From positions 174,747 to 226,890 of the forward strand of contig PDIP01000017.1 of assembly GCA_002811645.1 (NCBI GenBank): 52,144 bases of DNA. Reading direction: 5' to 3'. The translations under genes and the position numbers were made by a program. This DNA comes from Corallochytrium limacisporum (lineage: Eukaryota; Opisthokonta). How positions within the stretch are numbered: position 1 is the first letter of the stretch; the number at the start of each line of letters is the position of its first letter. Below the pieces are notes generated by a model. The model was not told the DNA's origin and made no database searches. It worked only from the letters and a program-made list of their open reading frames with translations. Shown here one piece after another: positions 28,447 through 36,800 of the stretch.

Positions 28447-30471
28447 TTAACGTCGGCCGATGCAATTGTCCTTCTCCCAGTGGTGGCCTCCCATCAGTCC
28501 ATGGGCACTGAAACTAGGGCCACCATGGTAGACCATCTGAACATTGTGACGGGCATCTGATAGCGGACGACGATTTGGAGAGCCGGCGAGCTGACTTGTG
28601 GTCTTCAGAGCGGCAGCAGTCTTGGCCTTTCGAGCAGGAGACTTGCGCGTGGGAGTCTTGGCCTTCCGCGATGGTGACTTCCGCGTCGGGGTCTTAGGCC
28701 TGCGCTTCACGGATTCATAGCCGTCTTCGCTCTGTCCTTGTGACGCCTGAGAGGAATACTGTTGCGAAACCTGAGAGTTCTGCATGGCAACCAGAACATC
28801 GGCCCCGGACTTGTCCTCTGCATCAACGTTTCCGCGGCAAAGGTCAAAGAAGCCACCAGAGTCCTTACCAACCCAGCGGTAAGCAGGCTTCTTGGAGTGC
28901 TTATCTTTGGCGCGGTTGAGCTCAGGGACGTGCTCCTTAGAAATCAGCCCAAGGGACTGCAGAACATTGGCAATGTCATACAGACGGCGTACCTTGGTGC
29001 GCATCTTTCCTCCAGCCTTCTCTACAAGGTCTTCGTCACCAATAAGTAATGCAGTAGCAAAGTCCATAGAAATTACGGGCTGCTTGGAGGTAAGGAAAAG
29101 CTTCACAAATTTTTCACTCATCAAATGCAGAGAACGGTCACGGCGGTTCTCGTCATCGGGACCACCCTTCCTCTGCCTTTCGATTTCGCGATTCCTGACG
29201 TACTCCAGGGCCTGCTTGGGAGGTAGAATGAATTCTTCCTCATCAGGATCACGGTTCTTGACATGCTCCAGAGCCTCAGGAAGACAGCTACGTCCAATCC
29301 ACTTGTACCTTGACTTTGCCTGCTTCACAAGCATACCAATGGATTCGAGGACATTGACGATATCATAGATCCGACGCCTGGGGACGTCCAGAGTGGCCGC
29401 AGTTTCATTGAGATCAATATTGTGTGGCCGTTCGGTACCGTACATGTTGAGAAAACGGTTGCACAGAAGACCGAGGGACTTGTCCTTCCGGCTGTAACCC
29501 TTGGTTGTGGATTCGCTGGCAGTGACTGAGGGTTGCTCTTCGACAGCTTCCTTGATGGCAGACAGTTTGGCCTTCTTTGCCCGCGGCTGCTTCGGAGGTT
29601 CAACACCTGCTGCCCGTGCTGCCTTCGCTTCAGCCCGAGCTACCCGGCGTTCAACTTCCGAACTAAACGGCCCGTTCCTACTCCGTGCATAGCGAGACTC
29701 CTTTTTCTGCTTGCGGGACACGTCAAGGTACTCACTTTCAACGATCACCTGCTCCTCTCCCGAATCGTCTTCTTCAGGTTCTTGAAGCTTACGTTTGCTA
29801 GATTGAGATTTCTTTGCTGCCTTAGGAGTGCGAGTCTTCCTACCCTGCGGCCTTACGTCCAATTCTGCTGCCTGAGAAAGGGCTCTCAATGCTGCGTTCG
29901 GGGTGTCTAGAATGAATGCTGTGCCATTCGGCGTTGTCTTCGGTTTCTTGTTTCCTTTCTTGGAAGTCGAAGGCTGTGGCGTCTCAAAGTCAGCAACAAT
30001 CATGTTGGGAGGATCACTACGAGGCTCATCACCGTGCAGATGGGCATTGCCACTTAAAGCAGACGGTGCCGCGTGAGGGAAATGACTGTACGGAGGCAAG
30101 ATTGCATCCATCCGTTCTGACCCTTCGTCTTCAAAGATGCCACTGGTATCAATTTGTCGTGACTCTTCATCGGTAGAAAGAAAGGGATCCTCTGCAGGGT
30201 CGTCATGGACCATATTCCCATGTTGGTTGTGGTGGGCTACGTACTGCTCCGGCGCGAAACCAGGGTACTTCAATTCCTTCACTTCGTGGAACCGAGGCGG
30301 CTCCGGGAGCTCCCGCTCCTGCCTTTCATTTAGCACTGTTGCACCATATGACAGTGGCTTGTAGGTAAGAAATTCCTTCTCCTCGCCACCAATGTGTGCT
30401 TTCCCCGGTGAAGGTCGGACACGGATGCCTCCACGCTTCGAGGGCGTGACTGTTACTCCAGAGATTGGCAT
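28447..30471 (-). CDS. atypical E2F (E2F7/8-like) with two DNA-binding domains
   Basis: 674 residues. Two winged helices are present. The first (about 325-395) reads KSLGLLCNRFLNMYG, then VPRRRIYDIVNVLESIGMLV, with YKWIG at the end. The second (about 444-545) reads RSLHLMSEKFVKLFL, then KVRRLYDIANVLQSLGLI and RWVGKDS. RRxYDIxNVL is the E2F recognition helix. Two tandem copies mark E2F7/8 or plant DEL factors, which bind TTTSGCGC without a DP partner and usually repress. No leucine zipper, marked box or RB-binding tail is visible. The C-terminus (about 587-625) repeats KTPTRKSP(S/A)RKAK, basic with TP/SP proline-directed sites. The N-terminal third is disordered. The upstream gap contains several E2F sites (see findings). 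Confidence 0.94.
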   Translation of the reverse strand: MPISGVTVTPSKRGGIRVRPSPGKAHIGGEEKEFLTYKPLSYGATVLNERQERELPEPPRFHEVKELKYPGFAPEQYVAHHNQHGNMVHDDPAEDPFLSTDEESRQIDTSGIFEDEGSERMDAILPPYSHFPHAAPSALSGNAHLHGDEPRSDPPNMIVADFETPQPSTSKKGNKKPKTTPNGTAFILDTPNAALRALSQAAELDVRPQGRKTRTPKAAKKSQSSKRKLQEPEEDDSGEEQVIVESEYLDVSRKQKKESRYARSRNGPFSSEVERRVARAEAKAARAAGVEPPKQPRAKKAKLSAIKEAVEEQPSVTASESTTKGYSRKDKSLGLLCNRFLNMYGTERPHNIDLNETAATLDVPRRRIYDIVNVLESIGMLVKQAKSRYKWIGRSCLPEALEHVKNRDPDEEEFILPPKQALEYVRNREIERQRKGGPDDENRRDRSLHLMSEKFVKLFLTSKQPVISMDFATALLIGDEDLVEKAGGKMRTKVRRLYDIANVLQSLGLISKEHVPELNRAKDKHSKKPAYRWVGKDSGGFFDLCRGNVDAEDKSGADVLVAMQNSQVSQQYSSQASQGQSEDGYESVKRRPKTPTRKSPSRKAKTPTRKSPARKAKTAAALKTTSQLAGSPNRRPLSDARHNVQMVYHGGPSFSAHGLMGGHHWEKDNCIGRR

Positions 30472-30934
30472 TGCTGGTAATGTGACTCCAAATTGTTATA
30501 TATGCCAATGTTTCTATATGTTTGTACCTATCATGAGACCTCGGCCATTCTTCAACAATCTATTTTCTCTGACACAATTATTGGCTGCTATCAAACACTC
30601 CGTTGACCCTATGACCTTTTTCATGTCACTAGGTGCAATAGATCAGTGGCCTACTTGATGCATGACTGACAAATACCTTCTACGAATGTAACCAGAAAAA
30701 CGTTCATGGAATCGCCATACCTGCGCGACACTGCAATCGACATTCAACACGACCTGTACCGCTCTACAATTCCCAAAAAAATCACATCGGTCTGTGAAGA
30801 CTGGAACAAAACCTTCACCAGGTTCAGTCCGGACTCTCGCCCGCAATCCCGTCTTACTAACTCCCTTGTTCCCTGTGCACTTCTCCCGCACCGTCCCAAC
30901 CTTCGAACTTGTTTTGCGCCGTTTCAGATTTCTT

Positions 30935-30942
30935 GCGCCAAA
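30935..30942 (-). promoter_or_regulatory. E2F consensus site TTTGGCGC
   Basis: Exact TTTSGCGC match, about 460 bp upstream of the E2F start codon. Confidence 0.5.
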
Positions 30943-31174
30943 ATATGGCCCGAAACGATCCATATATTTAGTACTGAACAGGCCACTACTCAACAACGCT
31001 TGGACCGCTTTGACCTGTCCCTCCCCTGCCAACTGGTAAATTCTCCCCTTTCACAGTGCCCCCCCCCCCCACACCAAGGAGGGGTGAGCGGACGGGAGAG
31101 GGGAGGGGGTTGGGGGTTGGGACATAGGCAATGGACCAAGCCAGGGGCTCCCAAAAGTGTTCTCTGGCTGATAT

Positions 31175-31186
31175 TTTCGCGCCAAA
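31175..31186. promoter_or_regulatory. overlapping E2F sites on both strands (TTTCGCGCCAAA)
   Basis: TTTCGCGC on the plus strand overlaps TTTGGCGC on the minus strand in 12 bp, the classic form of strong E2F promoter sites. It lies about 700 bp upstream of the E2F start. Confidence 0.6.
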
Positions 31187-31672
31187 TTTTCCCCATATTT
31201 TCAGTATAGGACAGTTTGGCCATACCCAAACAGGAGGAAGGAGAGGGAGGGGGGCCGGAAAGGCCGCCAGAGCAAATGATCATGGGGGCCTCAGTTAAAG
31301 AACCTGTGCAGCATCCCATCGATCAACGGGGTCCAGCATCCACAGGCAACTCCGCGCATCAGGCGTTGCGTTCCATTTCCTAAATTGAAGGGAAATTTAC
31401 TGTAGGATTGGTTACCGATTGCAATGTTACAATAGCCGTTTATGCAGCCAGTGTTAGAGCATCAATAGAGACCACAACCCACAACCATAAGATGCATAGA
31501 TCAAGGATACGATCAAAAGTAGGAGAATTACAATCAGAGACTTCACAGACATCCATACCAATTGAGCTCTCGGTGTTGCTGCTGTTGTTGATGTCTAAAG
31601 ATGTTCAAACTGAATCGTTTAGACTGTTGTCATCTCGGCGTTCACCCTTTTTGTGCCAGCCCTCACCGAACT

Positions 31673-31680
31673 TTTGGCGC
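31673..31680 (+). promoter_or_regulatory. E2F consensus site TTTGGCGC
   Basis: Exact match, in context TTTTGGCGCGC, about 1.2 kb upstream of the E2F start. Confidence 0.45.
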
Positions 31681-32089
31681 GCAGGAATTTGCAGCGGATT
31701 GGTGGAGGTGGTTCTTTGCCCTGGATCCCTTTCATGCATACTGAATGGCCTTAATAAAATTGATTGCGTTTGGCGTCTCCCTCGGCGTTATCTCTCCAAA
31801 TTTTGGGGACGCAAGTGATTTGGGGGAGGGAACGGTGACACCCTGAGTGTGGCATATAATTAGTGAACTCCGCGTCACATGTCACCCTTGCTGCCTGCCG
31901 GAGAGGAAACGGACTCTGGCCGTGCATCCTTACGGGGTTGAGCCATCAATCGCCAACTTTTAGGCGCATCAGAATCGCCCTTACCCCGGTTGTCTAATTT
32001 TTTTGATCATTCGCAATGAATAGAGGAGCAAGAAATCAAAAGTTGGCGGCAGCGAGAGCACCAACAGCCAGTTAGTCTAGGGACCAGGG

Positions 32090-32097
32090 TTTGGCGC
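32090..32097 (+). promoter_or_regulatory. E2F consensus site TTTGGCGC
   Basis: Exact match, 15 bp from another site at 32113. Confidence 0.45.
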
Positions 32098-32112
32098 TTT
32101 TGCTTATTCAAC

Positions 32113-32123
32113 TTTCGCGCGAA
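32113..32123. promoter_or_regulatory. E2F consensus site TTTCGCGCGAA
   Basis: TTTCGCGC, near-palindromic over 11 bp (TTTCGCGCGAA), paired with the site at 32090. Confidence 0.45.
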
Positions 32124-33016
32124 GTTTTTTTGACCGCGGGCCGTGTGGACCACGGCCATCATACCGGGGCCTCAATTCCTGGCCATCAATAGGAATATTG
32201 ATCAAATGTTCGGGCCAACCCGTCCGCCCCAGGGGAGGGCCCAAGTTGGAAATTAGACTCCCTCCTATCCAATCGCCCTCCCCACTGGGCCCAGGGTTGA
32301 AAACTTTGCATAGCAACTTGCATAGATATAAAAAAGAGAAAGAAGGGTGAATATATTTACTATCAAAGCAATGAAAATGAGAATGCACTGCCCAGTCAGT
32401 TTTTGCGCCATGGGAAGTCACAATTCCAAACGGACTGTGTGCGGCAAAGGATTTCAAGGAATTACAGGATGAAATGGCCATGTTCCAGTCATGGTCGTCT
32501 CCGAAAGTACCTTTCTTCAAAGCTTTCTCTTCGACACTGCTTCAGGTCTCATCGAGAGGTGATACTAAGGGTTCTCCACTATAGCATTGAGACCAAATGT
32601 CAACCGCCAATGAGAGTGCGCGTTCTTGCGCTTTGGACGCGGGTGATCATTGAAGAGTGAAGAGCAGAAGTTGAGCCTGCACCCGTGGGGAAAGGGCCCG
32701 TTTTCTTTGACTGGCGAGCACGGGGCCCGTGCGCACCAAAGCTACCGCGGGTGCTTTCATAGTGAAACAGCTGCAAAAAGGTATCGAAGACAGCAACAAA
32801 ATCGAGGACGGGGACGGAACTATCCCTCCACAGCGGGGGAAGTAAATAATAGCAGCGCCAATTTGAAAGGCAGCAGAGCACCCACGCCCACGAGAGGACG
32901 ACGGTGTCGGCCAGTAATTGGATATTCTGCTTCTGTTGCCGAGAGTTGTGTCTGTGGCCGTGTGTGCTGAGCCCAAATCTTCAATGAGTGAAGCCAAATC
33001 ATTGACTGTTGCTTGG

Positions 33017-33024
33017 TTTGGCGC
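33017..33024 (+). promoter_or_regulatory. E2F consensus site TTTGGCGC
   Basis: Exact match about 800 bp upstream of the channel start and 2.5 kb from the E2F start. Confidence 0.4.
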
Positions 33025-33716
33025 AATGGCTGTTCCACCCCCAAAATTTCAAATTCCATTCAGGTCTTTCGAGGAAGTTCCACTGACATGGCTGTACATG
33101 CATGGTGAGGCCACTTTGACCACTTGCTATCTGCTTCTTTCTGCAAGGGTGACGTGTTTCTTCTACCTAGTCTCCCTCTTTCCATACTACCCCGATACGC
33201 TTCGTCGTCATAATCCAGTCAGGGATTTACGGGGTGTTACTGGTTGGCAAGCGGCCCAAGTAGATTTTGGACCCGGGGAAGGAAAGGAAGGCCACTGCCA
33301 GGGGAAAGGGGGGGACGGGACACGGATCCAGTATGGAGTGCAACAATGAGAGAGCAAGAAAGGCAGAGATCTGATGGAGGAGTCTAGGAAACAGAAGTGT
33401 TCAACGAACACCCCGGAGGCGAAATCTTGGCCTGATTGAGTGTCGCTCCCTTCCATTGAAAAAAAGACTAAGTTGAGCGTGCTTCTGTTCGCTATAAGGC
33501 AATACAGCCACGGTGTATGAAAGGTTCGATTGTGGATGCCCTCCGTCTTCGTTGAATTGGTGACGGCGCATCAGATAATCTATGCGCAGAGTTCATATAA
33601 TATTTGGAACGTTTTTCTGACGAACGAGGATCCAACTGCGACTTTATGAAAGGTACGTGACTTCACCAAGTTTTTCAAAGGTTCGAATGTTTCTGTGTTT
33701 TATAGGTGTGACGCAG

Positions 33717-33784
33717 ATGGCGCACAAGTGATCAGACATAGGATTACTAAACAATTCATGATAATTAAAATGGCAGTCATGTAG
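33717..33784 (+). other. two tiny upstream ORFs before the channel gene
   Basis: ATG at 33717 opens a 4-codon frame (stop TGA at 33729-33731), and ATG at 33758 an 8-codon frame ending TAG at 33784. Both precede the channel start at 33806. They could restrain translation. An intron could instead remove them: GTACGT at 33653, with TATAG at 33701-33705 or TGTAG at 33780-33784 as acceptor. Confidence 0.35.
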
Positions 33785-33805
33785 GGGTACAGGCACTGGG
33801 TAGCC

Positions 33806-36800
33806 ATGCATCCTCGTGGACTTTTAAATCTTCCTGGCCGAGAGCCAGGAACCATGTCACGGTCAAGAAGTGCTGCTTCAGTTCAGGGAAACTTGCAAAC
33901 TAGTATTGCAGGCACTCGTAGTTGTTCTGGCAGTCGCGCTGGAAGTCGTGCAACACTTGTTAGCAGCAAGTCGAGCACACGGACGCACGTTCCTGATATG
34001 ACCGATGTTCCGGGAAATACACTTGACAACTCTCTGGCTGTCCCTTCGAAAACTGAGCCTCTGAATATGGCAACTGTTGTTTTAACAAGTACATCCCAGT
34101 TTCGGAGTGCCTCAGCTGGATCGTTGCGCCCTCAGAATCATCATAGTAGTCGTACAAGCATGGGTAGTGGTCTGCTTGACACTAAAACAAAGGCTGCGAT
34201 ACACAATAATCCAATTAGGACCCGCTGCTATGCCATCATTTGCAACGTATGGTTCGAGCGGTTAATCTTGCTCACTATCCTAGTCAATTGTGTATTTTTA
34301 GCCATGTTAAATCCACCCGCGGAAGCAGAATATGTATTCACGGCAATCTTTAGTTTGGAACTGGTCTTAAAGGTCATTGCACTGTCCTTCCCAATATACA
34401 TTAGGGACCATTGGAACAAGCTGGACTTCGCGGTTGTGCTCTTGGCATATGTTTCCTTCATTCCGGGAGTGTCAAACTATTCAGCGGTGAGGGCGCTGCG
34501 GGTTTTGAGAGCTCTCAGAGCTATCACAGTGCTGCCAGGACTGAAGATTATTGTCAATTCTGTCCTTGCCTCACTGCGACCCCTGCTTGATGTCCTCATC
34601 CTAGTAACTTTCTTCCTGGTCTGGACAGCCATTGTAGGGGTACAGCTGTTTCAAGGATCTTTGCGACAAAAGTGTGTGGTACAAGGTACTGTACCCGATG
34701 GGACAACTTCGCTTGGTGGGTATGGGGTTGCCACAGTGGACGGAGTGTACGCTCTGCAAGAGGAAGGTGAATTTAAACTCTGCGGATCATTCCTTTTCAC
34801 AATCCAGTGCCCTGACTCCGTCGATGGTTTTGCACTGAGATGTGAAGCCATAGGCGAAAATCCATCTTATGGATTCCTAGGCTTTGACAATTTCCTCATG
34901 GGATCTCTGGCGTCGTTCCAGTTGATCACTTTGGATTTTTGGGAGAGCATTTATGACGCTGTGAATGCGACAGCGGGCTGGATCTATGTCCCATTCTTCA
35001 TCATTTCCGTGTTTGTAGGTGCGTTCTTTGTAATCAACCTCATGCTTGCTGTAGTAGCACTGGCGTATGAATCACAAGTTGAAGAGGATCGAATGCAGAA
35101 AGGCAGAGATCTTCGTGCAGCCGAAGCGGAAGCACGCGCTGAGGGAGACTCGAAGTCGCTTGCCGAGATTGCAGCATCGAGAGACACCCTAAAGTCCGTT
35201 TCTAATCGCAATCGCAATCTTGATGTCCCAATGCCTCGACTAACTGCCGAGGACTTTGGTGGAAATCTCATTATTTCCCGCCTACGGGACTGTTGCAATC
35301 GGATAATCATCAACGAAGTTTTCCAGGCTGTTATTGTCTTTTGCATCCTTGCAAACACCATTGTTCTTGCTCTCGAGTACCCCACTATGTCAGACTCATT
35401 CAAAAGAGTCACAGAGGGACTCAACTATTTCTTTATCGCGATTTTCGCTCTAGAAGCTCTTTTGAAGATTGGAGGCCTGGACTGGAAGAACTGGTGGGCT
35501 GACAAATTTAATCTCTTCGACTTAATCATTGTTACTATCAGTTTTGTGGAGCTTGGGATTGCGGGGGCTGGCAACCTCAGTGCTCTTCGCATGCTCCGTA
35601 CGCTTCGCATCTTTAAGATGGCGAGGAATTGGAATACTATGAGAAAATTGATCTCGATCATGGCAGCATCTATCGGTGCCTTGGGTAACCTCACGCTCGT
35701 GTTGGCAATCATAATCTACGTGTTCGCCGTCGTGGGCATGCAACTCTTTAATGACTACAAGCCTGAAGACTTTGGTGGTAGTGTTCCTGCTTGGAACTTC
35801 TCCGATTTCTATGCCAGCTTCTTGATGGTATTCCGCATCATGTGTGGAGAGTGGATTGAGCCTCTCTGGGATACCATGCACGCCTACAACCAGGCTGCAG
35901 TTCTATTCTATATTCCTGCCCTATTTATTGCCAATTTCCTTCTCCTGAACTTGTTCTTGGCCTTGCTTTTGAGTGCATTCGGCGACATGACACACAGAGA
36001 GGAGCAGGTCAAGCAAAATTTCTTGGCAAGTCGTCTCAGTGCCATGTTGGCCAAGATCAAACCATCTATGAGGCTCTCCCTGCGAAAGACTAGAAACACC
36101 TCAGAAACTGACGGAAGCCGGTCAGCAACATCTAGCGCATTGCAAGCAGTTCCGGAGGCTTCTGAGCCCCCGTCAGAGTGCCGCATGACAGACGGAGGGG
36201 CCACTCTCAGAAGCACTACCTCGACCCTGGAGCCATCGCAGAAGTTTACACCCAAGAAGACAATTCATCGGATGTCTCTAGTTGACCCGGGATTGCGGGT
36301 CTCGCCAAATACTGTGGTTCATGTGGTAAGTCGGAAGGAGAAGAAGCCTGTACGAGAATTTGTGAAGATGGTAGTAGAGCACAGATATTTTGAATGGTTC
36401 ATCATGTCAATCATTGCTCTGTCCTCCCTTGCACTGGTCTTTGAGGATTCAAAGCTTCCTGATCGCCCGGTATTGGAAGATGTACTGAATGTTGCAGATG
36501 TGATCTTTCTTTGCATCTTCTCTCTGGAAGCAGCCATGAAAATCTATGCCTTTGGACCCTCAAACTACTTTGGCAACGGATGGAATCGTCTTGATTTTGT
36601 CATTGTTGTCTTTGGTATCATTGGAGAGATTGCGCAGAACAGTAACCTTGTTGCACTGCGAGCTGTCCGAGCGCTACGTGCCCTGCGTCCTTTGAGAGCG
36701 ATTTCGCGGTGGGAAGGGATGAAGGTTGTGGTTGATGCCCTTCTTAAAGCCTTTCCTGCCATTGGAAATGTCCTTCTGGTTTGTGCAGTTCTCTGGCTTA

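Larger units (their letters stand above)
30472..33805. other. 3.3-kb gene-free region upstream of E2F and of the channel gene
   Basis: The two flanking genes read outward, so this is their joint upstream region. No ORF on either strand resembles a protein; the longest (167 codons) is Pro/Thr/Cys/Arg-rich. It contains C12 at 31059-31070 and six E2F-consensus positions, listed separately. A plus-strand TACTAAC (30855-30861) followed by a pyrimidine tract and CGTTTCAG looks like an intron 3' end without a clear donor, so an unannotated non-coding transcript is possible. Confidence 0.5.

Noticed and set aside
30643-33349. ORFs of 80-170 codons in the E2F/channel gap
   Set aside because: All are low-complexity, conflict with each other on both strands, and none shows a domain.
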